DNA of 64,000 nucleotides from an uncultured Aquimarina sp. (GTDB lineage Bacteria; Bacteroidota; Bacteroidia; Flavobacteriales; Flavobacteriaceae). The stretch covers positions 1-64,000 of the forward strand of contig NZ_CANLYD010000018.1 of the NCBI RefSeq assembly GCF_947495315.1, given 5' to 3'. A program made the translations under genes and the position numbers. A model generated the notes under the pieces. That model did no database searches, was not told the DNA's origin, and was given only the letters and a program-made list of their open reading frames with translations. Shown piece after piece: positions 1-8,103 of this stretch; the stretch's first letter is position 1, and every line of letters begins with the position of its first letter.

Positions 1-181
1 GCTGCAGAGCGGGATCTAATACAATTATAATTTATTGAAAGAGCTTACAAAGCGAACTTAAAACTATTAGTGGAACTCATCCCGCTGCAGAGCGGGATCT
101 AATACAATTATAATTTATTGAAAGAGCTTGCAAAGCGAATTTAAAACTATTAGTGGAACTTATCCCGCTGCAGAGCGGGAT
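1..181. repeat. 83-bp tandem repeat with GC-rich hairpin
   Basis: Two consecutive copies of an 83-bp unit (1-83 and 84-166), differing at only a few bases, are followed by the first 15 bases of a third copy at 167. Each junction carries an 8-bp stem ATCCCGCT / AGCGGGAT with a GCAG loop (79-98 and 162-181), which stands out from the AT-rich surroundings. The array probably continues to the left of the window. It ends 29 bp before the first gene. I see no ORF in it; the function is unknown. Confidence 0.85.
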
Positions 182-210
182 CTATATATAACAAGTAAAA
201 ACCTCACATA

Positions 211-891
211 ATGAAAATTACATTTTTCGGGCATCATACATTATTGTTAGAAATTAAGGGAACCAAAGTTTTAATAGATCCTTTTATTTCTGGTAATCCA
301 TTAGTTAAAGGTAGTTTAAATATCAATGATTTTAAAGTAGACTATATATTATTGACTCATGCACATCAGGATCATACATTAGATGCTGAAGCTATTGCAA
401 AAAAGAACAATGCAACTATCGTTTCTAATTATGAAATTGCAATGCATTATCAAGCAAAAGGGATAGAAGTACATCCTATGAATCACGGTGGTAATTGGGA
501 GTTTGATTTTGGCAAAGTTAAATATGTAAATGCAATTCATACCAGTAGTTTTCCTGATGGAAGTTATGGAGGTCAACCAGGAGGTTTTGTAATCGAAGGC
601 GAACATAAAAATATTTACATAGCTGGAGATACTGCTTTAACTATGGATATGAAATTAATTCCTTTGTCTACTAAATTAGATTTAGCAATACTTCCTATCG
701 GTGATAATTTTACAATGGGAATTGATGATGCTATTATCGCAAGTGATTTTGTAGCATGTGATAAAGTATTGGGAGTCCATTATGATACTTTTGGATATAT
801 AGAGATTGATCATGATGAAGCTAAAAGAAAGTTTTTTGCTAAGGACAAGGATCTTATGTTGTTAGATATTGGTCAGAGCATAGAACTATAA
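211..891 (+). CDS. UPF0173-type metal-dependent hydrolase (MBL fold)
   Basis: This 226-residue cytoplasmic protein belongs to the metallo-beta-lactamase fold hydrolases of the UPF0173/YtkL type. The metal-binding motif HxHxDH is clear (H50, H52, D54, H55, in THAHQDH). Further expected metal ligands are H111, in AIHTSSF, and D140, in IAGDTAL, with HYDTFGY near the C-terminus. There is no signal peptide. The stop codon overlaps the start of menC by one base, so the two are surely co-transcribed. In flavobacteria this hydrolase commonly sits among menaquinone genes, but its substrate is not known. Family assignment is firm, function is not. Confidence 0.88.
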   Translation: MKITFFGHHTLLLEIKGTKVLIDPFISGNPLVKGSLNINDFKVDYILLTHAHQDHTLDAEAIAKKNNATIVSNYEIAMHYQAKGIEVHPMNHGGNWEFDFGKVKYVNAIHTSSFPDGSYGGQPGGFVIEGEHKNIYIAGDTALTMDMKLIPLSTKLDLAILPIGDNFTMGIDDAIIASDFVACDKVLGVHYDTFGYIEIDHDEAKRKFFAKDKDLMLLDIGQSIEL

Positions 892-1931
892 TGAACGCTA
901 TCTATTATAAGTATATTTTAGAATTCAAAAGACCAAGTGGTACTTCTCGTGGAGTACTGAAGACTAAAGAAACCTGGTTTATTGTTATTACTTCTGAAGA
1001 AAAAAAAGGTATTGGAGAATGCGGAATTCTAAGAACCTTAAGTGTTGATGACAGACCAGATTATGAAGAAAAATTACAATGGACTTGTAATAATATTCAC
1101 TTAGGAGTTGATCAACTTTGGCAAGAATTAAAAGAATTTCCAAGTATTCAGTTTGGTGTAGAGATGGCTTTTAAGTCTTTAGAAAGTAAATCACCGTTTT
1201 TATTATTTCCTTCAAAATTTACAGATGGAGAAGAAGCTATTCCTATCAATGGACTGATATGGATGGGAGAGAAGGAGTTTATGAAAAATCAGATCATGGA
1301 GAAGCTAGATCAGGGATTTGATTGTATAAAAATGAAGATTGGAGCCATCGATTTTGAAGCAGAATTAGAACTTCTTTCCTATATACGTTCTCAGTTTTCT
1401 AAAGATGTCATCGAACTTAGAGTAGATGCTAACGGAGCTTTTTCTCCTGATGATGCTCTAGGTAAATTATTGAAGTTAAGTAGTTATCATCTTCATAGTA
1501 TCGAACAACCTATTAAACAGGGCAAGTCTGAAGAGATGAAGACTTTATGTAAGGCAACTCCATTACCAATTGCATTAGATGAAGAATTAATTGGTGTTTT
1601 TGATGTAACGGATAAGAAAAAACTACTACTAACAATAAAACCTCAGTATATAATTTTGAAACCAAGTTTAATAGGAGGTTTTAAAGGTACTCGAGAATGG
1701 ATTGATCTGGCAGAAGAACTTAGAATAGGATGGTGGGTTACCAGCGCGTTAGAAAGTAATATTGGATTAAATGCAATTGCCCAATATACCTACACCTTGG
1801 GTAATAAAATGCCACAAGGTTTAGGGACCGGAGGTTTGTATACCAACAATATAGAAGCCCCTTTGGTTGTGAATAACGGAACATTGAGATATCAAATAGA
1901 AAAGAACTGGAAAGTATCGTATTTAGATTAA
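891..1931 (+). CDS. menC: o-succinylbenzoate synthase MenC
   Basis: This is an enolase-superfamily dehydratase that converts SHCHC to o-succinylbenzoate in menaquinone synthesis. The 346 residues show the family landmarks in order: KMKIG (about residue 146), the metal-binding VDANGAF (about 178), EQP (about 204), DEE (about 230) and the catalytic lysine in ILKPSLIGG (about 255). The start overlaps the previous stop by one base. The 3' neighbour two genes on is menE, the enzyme that uses its product, which supports the assignment over other muconate-cycloisomerase-like enzymes. Confidence 0.92.
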   Translation: MNAIYYKYILEFKRPSGTSRGVLKTKETWFIVITSEEKKGIGECGILRTLSVDDRPDYEEKLQWTCNNIHLGVDQLWQELKEFPSIQFGVEMAFKSLESKSPFLLFPSKFTDGEEAIPINGLIWMGEKEFMKNQIMEKLDQGFDCIKMKIGAIDFEAELELLSYIRSQFSKDVIELRVDANGAFSPDDALGKLLKLSSYHLHSIEQPIKQGKSEEMKTLCKATPLPIALDEELIGVFDVTDKKKLLLTIKPQYIILKPSLIGGFKGTREWIDLAEELRIGWWVTSALESNIGLNAIAQYTYTLGNKMPQGLGTGGLYTNNIEAPLVVNNGTLRYQIEKNWKVSYLD

Positions 1932-1945
1932 TGTAAAAATTATAT

Positions 1946-2857
1946 ATGTATATAGAACAAGGAAGAAAGGGAAAACTAGGAATGTGGAAATATTTATTTC
2001 CGATAATAGGTTTTTTAGGCTTTATGCTAATTAATGTATTATTCAGCATCTTTATGGTTGAGGATATAGATGTAGTAATACAAGATCAGATTGAAACAAT
2101 GGGGAAACCATTTTTCTTTTTTGTTAATCTTATATTTTTTGTTCCATTTCTGGGAGGTTTATTCTTTTGGGTAAAGGTTGTACATCAACAAAGTATAAAA
2201 TCACTAACTACATCAAGAAATAAAATTGATTGGAAAAGAGTGTTCTTTATGTTTAGTTTAGTGGCATTGTATATTTTAGTAACTACTGGTATATTATATT
2301 ATTTTTACCCTGAGGAGTTTCAGCTTAATTTTGAACCAAAAGCATTTATAATATTAGCTATTATGGCTATTTTGTTGGTGCCAATACAAACAAGTTTTGA
2401 GGAATATATGTTTAGAGGATATATGCTTCAGGGCTTAGGTTTAGCTACAAAGCTTAGGTGGGTTGCATTAATTGTAACCTCAGTTATCTTCGGATTAATG
2501 CATTTTGGAAACCCTGAAGTGGCAAAAATCGGCCCTCATATTATGGTGTATTATATAGGTACAGGTTTGTTTCTAGGGATAATAACGTTAATGGATGAAG
2601 GTTTAGAATTAGCCTTAGGTTTCCATGCTGCAAATAATCTGGTTACTGCTTTATTAGTTACATCATCTTGGACGGCGTTTCAAACTGATTCGATATTATT
2701 ATATACGGGAGAACCCGGAACCGGAATAGAAATATTGACTCCTGTTTTTGTGGTGTTCCCAATTTATTTATTAATTCTCTCGAAAAAATACAAGTGGTCT
2801 GGATGGAAGGATAAATTATTCGGAAAAATAGAACCAGAACCTCAGATAGAAGAATGA
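1946..2857 (+). CDS. CPBP family intramembrane glutamic protease
   Basis: This 303-residue multi-pass membrane protein has about eight hydrophobic segments. It carries the CPBP (CAAX protease and bacteriocin-processing, Abi) motifs: EEYMFRG, with the catalytic glutamates at 152-153, then FGLMHFGNP, then FHAANN. It lies 14 bp after menC and 69 bp before menE, inside the menaquinone operon. Its role there is unknown; the family includes prenyl-protein proteases and immunity or maturation factors. The ATG at 1946 gives a 12-residue basic leader; an internal ATG at 1982 is a possible alternative start. Family call is firm. Confidence 0.88.
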   Translation: MYIEQGRKGKLGMWKYLFPIIGFLGFMLINVLFSIFMVEDIDVVIQDQIETMGKPFFFFVNLIFFVPFLGGLFFWVKVVHQQSIKSLTTSRNKIDWKRVFFMFSLVALYILVTTGILYYFYPEEFQLNFEPKAFIILAIMAILLVPIQTSFEEYMFRGYMLQGLGLATKLRWVALIVTSVIFGLMHFGNPEVAKIGPHIMVYYIGTGLFLGIITLMDEGLELALGFHAANNLVTALLVTSSWTAFQTDSILLYTGEPGTGIEILTPVFVVFPIYLLILSKKYKWSGWKDKLFGKIEPEPQIEE

Positions 2858-2926
2858 TAACAAATTCATAATATACAATTTACCTAAGCATAACCTATGA
2901 ATATGCTAGAAAATTGAAATTTGGAT

Positions 2927-4036
2927 ATGCAAACAGATGATACATTTTCTACTCCACAAGTACACCAAGATTTTAGCATTAATAGACAGTCTTTGGATAA
3001 TGAAGACCTGCAACGAATTGCCTATAATTTCATTAAAGAAGGAGAGTTTTATGAGCAGGAAGTGGGCAACTTTCTGTTGGACTGGTTGAATGATAAAGAT
3101 CACATTGTTGTAAAGACATCAGGTTCTACTGGAAAACCTAAAAAGATAAAAATCTACAAACAGCATATGGTTAATAGTGCCAAGGCTACAGGTTCATTTT
3201 TCAAAGTGAATGAAGGTACAACGGCCTTATTGTGTTTGCCAGCTACTTATATTGCTGGAAAAATGATGTTAGTACGTGCAATGGTATTAGGATGGAAAAT
3301 AGATTTAGTTCCGCCTAAAACAAATCCATTAGATACTGTCTATAAGCAATATGATTTTTGTGCAATGGTACCGTTGCAACTTGACAACTCAATCAATCGA
3401 CTTCACCTACTTAAGAAATTGATAGTAGGAGGAGGAACCGTATCAGAGAATCTAAAAGAACTCATACAAGGAATCAAAACTAAAATTTTTGAAACCTATG
3501 GAATGACCGAAACAGTGACTCATATTGCTGCAAGAAGAATTAACCCAAAGAAGAAGGATAAAAAGGATGGTAAATACTTCAGAGCATTACCAAATATTAC
3601 ATTAAGTACAGATGATAGGAATTGTTTGATAATTAAAGCTCCTCAGCTTAATGAAGAAACTATTATTACTAATGATGTAGTGGAGCTCAAAACATATAAA
3701 AAGTTTATCTGGAAAGGGCGTTACGACAATGTAATTAATAGTGGTGGTATCAAATTATTTCCTGAAGAGATTGAAACAAAACTACAACTACTTATTGGAC
3801 ATCGTTTTTTTATAACAAGTATTCCTGATGATACCTTAGGTGATAAGGTAATTTTAATCATTGAAAATGATTATAATGAATTAATGTATAAAACCTTGAA
3901 AGAAGCTATACATAGTATTAAAACACTTTCTAAATACGAAATACCAAAGAAAATTTATTTTATTCCTCAATTTATAGAAACAGATAATGGAAAAATTCAG
4001 CGTACTAAGACGTTAGAATTTGTAATAGGATCGTAA
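2927..4036 (+). CDS. menE: o-succinylbenzoate-CoA ligase MenE (AMP-binding)
   Basis: This adenylate-forming enzyme activates o-succinylbenzoate with CoA. It is short for the ANL superfamily (369 residues against about 450-500) because the N-terminal part is reduced, as is common in Bacteroidetes MenE. Visible motifs are the P-loop SGSTGKPKK (residues 65-73), YGMTET (about 190) and, near the C-terminus, GRYDNVINSGGIKLFPEEIE and a final lysine region (DNGKIQRTK). I prefer the ATG at 2927 over the in-frame TTG six bases upstream. It closes the men block; 680 gene-free bases follow. Confidence 0.9.
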   Translation: MQTDDTFSTPQVHQDFSINRQSLDNEDLQRIAYNFIKEGEFYEQEVGNFLLDWLNDKDHIVVKTSGSTGKPKKIKIYKQHMVNSAKATGSFFKVNEGTTALLCLPATYIAGKMMLVRAMVLGWKIDLVPPKTNPLDTVYKQYDFCAMVPLQLDNSINRLHLLKKLIVGGGTVSENLKELIQGIKTKIFETYGMTETVTHIAARRINPKKKDKKDGKYFRALPNITLSTDDRNCLIIKAPQLNEETIITNDVVELKTYKKFIWKGRYDNVINSGGIKLFPEEIETKLQLLIGHRFFITSIPDDTLGDKVILIIENDYNELMYKTLKEAIHSIKTLSKYEIPKKIYFIPQFIETDNGKIQRTKTLEFVIGS

Positions 4037-4713
4037 ACTGTAAGAAGAGCATAGCTAAATAATTATTCTTTACTTATCAAAAATGAAATTATTTTATACT
4101 TCAGAGCGATAATAATCGTAGTTGCAAACTAATCCAGCTGCAAACTTATTTTTCACTTTTTATTTATCGCCATACTTTTGAAAATTTTCCTTTCAAATAA
4201 CTTGTTGAATCCATTTAGTCAAATTAATTATCCGAAATACTGTTGAGTAGTATTTGCTAATTTCCCTCATGATTTCTTTGCGTATAATCGTATTATTCCC
4301 TGGTTTTAAAAGGGTTAGATATAATTGCTATAAACAATAGTTGAGCAACATTACTTTTAAATCTAATGAAATACATAGTCGAGTAGGTTTAGGGGTAAAT
4401 TACCTGTAGAACAAGTATTTATACTGGTTAGTTTCATGTTGGTTACGTTGTAGCTTTGTAATATAGTACTATAGAAGCAAGTTTGGATACCTGATTCCAA
4501 ACACAAAAACAGGGGCAATTCTTAAAGTTTTTTATGAACGAAAAACGACATCAATGATATCGTCATTTTTATAAGTTATGGTACAGTAAATTTTCCAATA
4601 TAAGATAAGGATTCATAAAAAAAATATGCAAAAATTTAAATATAACTGATCACTATATTTTTCTATTAAGGGTGGCTTTATTTAGTATAAATTAATAATT
4701 AATAAACAAAATT
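4037..4713. other. Gene-free leader region of the 4.7-22.4 kb cluster
   Basis: No convincing coding frame was seen in these 677 bases. The stretch contains a good -7 box (see 4451-4458), a 7-bp hairpin GTTTGGA / TCCAAAC at 4481-4502 and a strongly AT-rich tail before the first gene of the cluster. It probably holds the main promoter and a roughly 250-base leader. Confidence 0.5.
4451..4458 (+). promoter_or_regulatory. Putative -7 promoter box TAGCTTTG
   Basis: The octamer matches the Bacteroidetes -7 consensus TAnnTTTG exactly. No clear TTG -33 element lies at ideal spacing, so the call rests on the -7 box alone. If used, transcription would start near 4465 and give a leader of about 250 nt ahead of the gene at 4714. 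Confidence 0.35.
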
Positions 4714-5055
4714 ATGAGCACAAATGGTATTTCAACAGCCGGTGGGAAATTGTTTTTTTCAAACCCTCCTCATCCAGATTCAAGTCATACGCCTGAATTT
4801 AAAAATCTTAATGATATAAAAGATTTCAAAATAGAAACTACAGCTAAAAGCAAAAGCCTAGCTAAATCAAGTTTACCAAAAGTGGCAGTTTATGCTGTAG
4901 CACCAGATGTTGTAGTAACTCCTGCTAATCCTTTAGTAATTTCCGGCAGTGGACCTGTTTCTGTAAGTTTTGGAAAGGTAACAATCGAACGAGGAGGACA
5001 AATAAAGGTATTAACTACTGCCGATATTAAAATCGAAAAATTGATAAAAAAATAA
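4714..5055 (+). CDS. Small hypothetical protein, first gene of cluster
   Basis: This 113-residue protein of unknown family has no signal peptide and no cysteine. The N-terminal half is polar with many Ser and Lys residues. The C-terminal half is beta-strand-like (VVVTPANPLVISG, then SFGKVTIERGGQIKVLT) and ends Lys-rich. It starts an almost gap-free gene row; the Gly-rich protein follows after 18 bp and opens with a similar short beta stretch (GDIIISGADG). It could be a partner or chaperone-like leader for the Gly-rich protein, or a substrate of the enzymes downstream. Neither is shown by sequence alone. Confidence 0.7.
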   Translation: MSTNGISTAGGKLFFSNPPHPDSSHTPEFKNLNDIKDFKIETTAKSKSLAKSSLPKVAVYAVAPDVVVTPANPLVISGSGPVSVSFGKVTIERGGQIKVLTTADIKIEKLIKK

Positions 5056-5073
5056 TTTTAAAAAATATTCAAA

Positions 5074-5739
5074 ATGAGCAATTTAACAGGTGATATAATC
5101 ATATCGGGAGCCGATGGTTCGGCAGGTACAGATGGTCAAAGTCAATCAAAGCAAGCACCAAGTGGTAATAATGGTACAAATGCAAACTGTGATTGGGATT
5201 CAGTTTGTCGTCCGAAATCTAGCAAAGGTACTTCAGGAAGTAATGGAGCAGCGGGAGGAAGTGGATCCTCTGGTGGTGATGGAGCAGCTTGCCCTTCGGC
5301 AACGATAACAATAGGTGATCTAACAGGAACAATTACTGTTTCTGCTGCCGCAGGTGATGGTGGCGAAGGTGGAAATGGTGGAGCTGGACAAGCTGGTGGA
5401 AATGGCGGAGATGGTGGAAAACCTTCTGGATGCCCTGCTGGTTCTGACTGTTCTGGTAGTAATGGCGGAGATGCAGGAAACGGTGGAAATGGTGGAAACG
5501 GTGGAAACGGTGGAAATGGTGGAAACGGAAGTCAAATCATTGTACAGTATCATGGTGGAAATGTTTTAACATCGACTCCAACTCCAAAAGGAGGATCTGG
5601 AGGTGTTGATGGTTTAGGAGGTTCTGCAGGAAAAGCAGGTTCTCCTGGAGGAAAAGCTGCTAGCGGTGGTACTGCTGGAAATAGTGGTACAGCAGGAAGC
5701 AATGGTACTCCTAGTAACATTATTACTCAACCAGTATAG
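5074..5739 (+). CDS. Gly-rich collagen-like / polyglycine-type protein
   Basis: This 221-residue protein consists largely of Gly-X-X and GGN/GGD repeats, with a run of five GGN triplets near residues 138-152. Two short beta segments (ATITIGDLTGTITVSA and SQIIVQYHGGNVL) interrupt the repeats. There are six cysteines in three pairs (CDWDSVC, ACPS...GCPAG, DCSG). There is no signal peptide. The pattern suits a collagen-like or polyglycine-II bundle more than an enzyme. It lies in a row with three 2OG-Fe(II) oxygenases and a glycosyltransferase, so it is a candidate for hydroxylation or glycosylation. Overlapping reading frames in the repeats are artefacts of codon bias. Confidence 0.75.
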   Translation: MSNLTGDIIISGADGSAGTDGQSQSKQAPSGNNGTNANCDWDSVCRPKSSKGTSGSNGAAGGSGSSGGDGAACPSATITIGDLTGTITVSAAAGDGGEGGNGGAGQAGGNGGDGGKPSGCPAGSDCSGSNGGDAGNGGNGGNGGNGGNGGNGSQIIVQYHGGNVLTSTPTPKGGSGGVDGLGGSAGKAGSPGGKAASGGTAGNSGTAGSNGTPSNIITQPV

Positions 5740-5753
5740 TAAAAAGCGTATTT

Positions 5754-6773
5754 ATGAATGATACTAAAGAAAATATCATTAATAATGTAACGCAACTTTC
5801 ATCTTATGCTACAACACTTAGCTTGGCTCCGGCTAAGCAGGTGTTGCAGCTTAGAGATGAATTACTTGCCTTACCAAATGAGACTAAGTGGACGCTTGGC
5901 GGTAGATCAGGATTAAATTCTGACGGAAGCCCACTTCAATATTGTATTAGTTCTTCTAATAGTGGGTTGCACGGACGGTTTATAAGTGATCCTTCTTGTA
6001 TAATAGGTCCGCCCAAAGAACGATATCAATATAGTTATCTGGCTTTACAAAAGCTCTATAAAAGAACAGGATCCAGTGACATTAAGAAGGTATGCGAAGA
6101 GATGTTAGCATATCATTTACCTAAAGAACAAGAGGTGTTGAAGGAGTATCCAGATGGAGTGTTTTGGTTAGGAGCTTCACCTGATAGATCAGGAATGGCT
6201 GTTTACATAGATGGAAGAAGAGGAGGACATGATGCCTCGTGGAAGCGCTTAAGAGACTGGCTAACTGATTTAATGCCAAATAATACTGAAGTGGATTCTT
6301 TTATAAACTCTGTAAAGCCTTTTGCAGATATTATGAGCATAGGTTTGGAGGGAAGTAATTTAGAAAACCTTAGAGCAAAAATCTATTTCCGTTTATCAAA
6401 GCCTACTTCATTTAAGGATTTAGATATTCCTCTACTAAAAGAAGACAAGTTTACTACTTTTTTAAACGATGTTGTTGGTGATAAAGCGATAAGGCTTTCT
6501 GGACTTGTTTTTAACATAGGTTTTCATATTGCTTCCTCTAAAATGTTTGATGCAAAAATAGACGTATGTGGTTGTAATTCTTGTGTAAAACTGAACTCTA
6601 AAGAATGGATTGCTTTACTGAATAAAACAACATTAAAGAATGATGTAAAACCATTTCCGGTAGATGATAGTGTTCTTGATAATCAGTGTGCTGTTTCTTA
6701 CTACGGAATGGGGGTTGATAGAAAAGGTAATGTTAGAATAAATTTATACTTAAAAAATAAATTATTGAACTGA
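5754..6773 (+). CDS. Hypothetical protein, possible ABBA-type prenyltransferase
   Basis: This 339-residue soluble protein was not recognised with certainty. The layout of strands resembles ABBA-barrel prenyltransferases (cyanobactin LynF/TruF type and fungal DMATS): a front part with GSPLQYCISSS and an FISDPSC segment, then strand-helix units such as LRAKIYFRLSKP and FDAKIDVCG, and a C-terminal strand pair around YYGMGVDRKGNVRINLYLK. A CGCNSC motif (residues about 273-278) could bind a metal. It starts 14 bp after the Gly-rich gene. The ABBA assignment is an inference from pattern only; a cyclase-like gene three genes downstream makes it attractive. Confidence 0.75.
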   Translation: MNDTKENIINNVTQLSSYATTLSLAPAKQVLQLRDELLALPNETKWTLGGRSGLNSDGSPLQYCISSSNSGLHGRFISDPSCIIGPPKERYQYSYLALQKLYKRTGSSDIKKVCEEMLAYHLPKEQEVLKEYPDGVFWLGASPDRSGMAVYIDGRRGGHDASWKRLRDWLTDLMPNNTEVDSFINSVKPFADIMSIGLEGSNLENLRAKIYFRLSKPTSFKDLDIPLLKEDKFTTFLNDVVGDKAIRLSGLVFNIGFHIASSKMFDAKIDVCGCNSCVKLNSKEWIALLNKTTLKNDVKPFPVDDSVLDNQCAVSYYGMGVDRKGNVRINLYLKNKLLN

Positions 6774-6838
6774 AATAATTACTGATATCTCCTAAGACTT
6801 TCTAATCAAAACTTATAGAATACAATAAAAATTTATAG

Positions 6839-7144
6839 ATGAAACAAGATGTAATTATTCCTAGAAATAGAATTTTAATTTACTATCAGGGGTATTGTGG
6901 GAAATGTAAAATTTTATCAAAGTTAGTAGTGTTGCTTTCTTTCAACTTTGTGAAAAGAATTCCTTTGGAAGTAGATGATAGTATTAAACTATTTTTTGAG
7001 GACTATCCAAAAGCTAAAGGGTATCCCATTCTTTTTTTAGGAGCCAGACCTATATATAATTATTGGGTGTTCCCTGCTGTTCCTTTTGCAATCATGTTAT
7101 CCTGGGTGTATCGTATACAAATGATTTTTGGTAAAAAGCAATAA
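6839..7144 (+). CDS. Small CGKC protein, DCC-like thiol-disulfide protein
   Basis: The 101-residue protein has the motif YYQGYCGKCKIL (C20 and C23) directly after its first strand, as in DCC (DUF393) proteins with their YDGxCGxC motif. A hydrophobic segment at about residues 72-92 may anchor it in the membrane. It is shorter than typical DCC proteins (110-140). It lies 65 bp after the previous gene and 72 bp before the first PhyH gene, so it belongs to the cluster; a redox service function would fit, but this is inference. Confidence 0.7.
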   Translation: MKQDVIIPRNRILIYYQGYCGKCKILSKLVVLLSFNFVKRIPLEVDDSIKLFFEDYPKAKGYPILFLGARPIYNYWVFPAVPFAIMLSWVYRIQMIFGKKQ

Positions 7145-7216
7145 TTCTTTGCGATCCAAACAATAACGATTGCTAATTAAAATAATGCCTTTAATACAAT
7201 TTAATTTAAACATTAT

Positions 7217-8056
7217 ATGAGAACTATTTTTAAAGATCCAAATCTTCAATTAGAATTTGAAGATAAAGGTTATGTGGTTATAGATTTTTTAAACATAGAA
7301 GAAGTAACCCAGTTAAAAGAGATATATAAAGAGCTGAATGGTCAACCTATTCAAATGGGTTTTTCTACGTCTAATATGAGTATGGATGCCGATTATAGAA
7401 AAAAGGTGTCTAATACGATTACTTCGGTATTTGGTAATGCCGCTAACAAACATTTTGATCGCTTTAAAATGTTTTTTGGAATATTTACTTCGAAACAACC
7501 CAATCAGGAGAAAGGTCTTTGTTCGATGCATCAAGATCCAACATATGTAGATGAAAGTAAATACCAGGGAATTACCATATGGGTACCACTCATAGATACC
7601 AATGAAACTAATGGAGCATTAGAAGTAATAGACAGAAGTCATTTACTTAATGAATACCCTAGAAGTACATTGCCTAGATTTCCATACAGTGATTTAGTGC
7701 CTTTACTATTAGAAAAATACTTCAAAAGATTAGACATCAAAGCAGGACAAGCTTATATCGGTAACTCTAAAGTCTTTCATTGGTCTCCATCAAACATGAG
7801 TAATGAAGAAAGAGTTGCAGCCTTAGCCTGGATGGCAGAAGAAGAAAGTCAAATGAGATGCTATTATCAAGATTTTAAAAACCCAGGAAAGACCATGGAA
7901 GTTTTTGAATTGGAAGCGGATCATTATATAGAAAATCCACTTTTTAGTAGACCAGATGAAAGCAAATCAAAAAAAATCGGAGAGGTAGATAGTCAATTCG
8001 AACCGCTAAATGAGGCAAAAATAGATGCTATTATCAATGGTGTAACAACTGCCTAG
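7217..8056 (+). CDS. Phytanoyl-CoA dioxygenase (PhyH) family protein, copy 1
   Basis: This is an Fe(II)/2-oxoglutarate-dependent dioxygenase of 279 residues. The facial triad is complete: HxD at H105/D107 (MHQDPTYVDES) and a distal histidine at about 188 (KVFHWSPSN), followed by an arginine (ERVAALAW) that would bind 2-oxoglutarate. The signature IWVPLIDTNETNGALEVI lies between. It is a clear paralogue of the next gene, with the same order of motifs, suggesting a tandem duplication and two successive hydroxylations. The substrate is unknown; the context suggests a small molecule or peptide rather than phytanoyl-CoA. Confidence 0.88.
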   Translation: MRTIFKDPNLQLEFEDKGYVVIDFLNIEEVTQLKEIYKELNGQPIQMGFSTSNMSMDADYRKKVSNTITSVFGNAANKHFDRFKMFFGIFTSKQPNQEKGLCSMHQDPTYVDESKYQGITIWVPLIDTNETNGALEVIDRSHLLNEYPRSTLPRFPYSDLVPLLLEKYFKRLDIKAGQAYIGNSKVFHWSPSNMSNEERVAALAWMAEEESQMRCYYQDFKNPGKTMEVFELEADHYIENPLFSRPDESKSKKIGEVDSQFEPLNEAKIDAIINGVTTA

Positions 8057-8103
8057 TGTAGTACTTGTTTTGATTGTCTAAAGAGAATTTAAAAATAAAA
8101 ATC

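Noticed and set aside
1..181. CRISPR or integron attC array
   Set aside because: Units are 83 bp, near-identical and without spacers or gene cassettes; no integrase in the window.
5114..5569. Additional plus- and minus-strand reading frames in the Gly-rich gene
   Set aside because: They read as MVEMVETVE-like or serine-rich runs that only mirror the GGN/GGD codon repeats; no start context and no domain.
8074..8103. TTG start of the second PhyH gene
   Set aside because: An ATG ten codons downstream is better placed and the extra residues do not match the paralogue.
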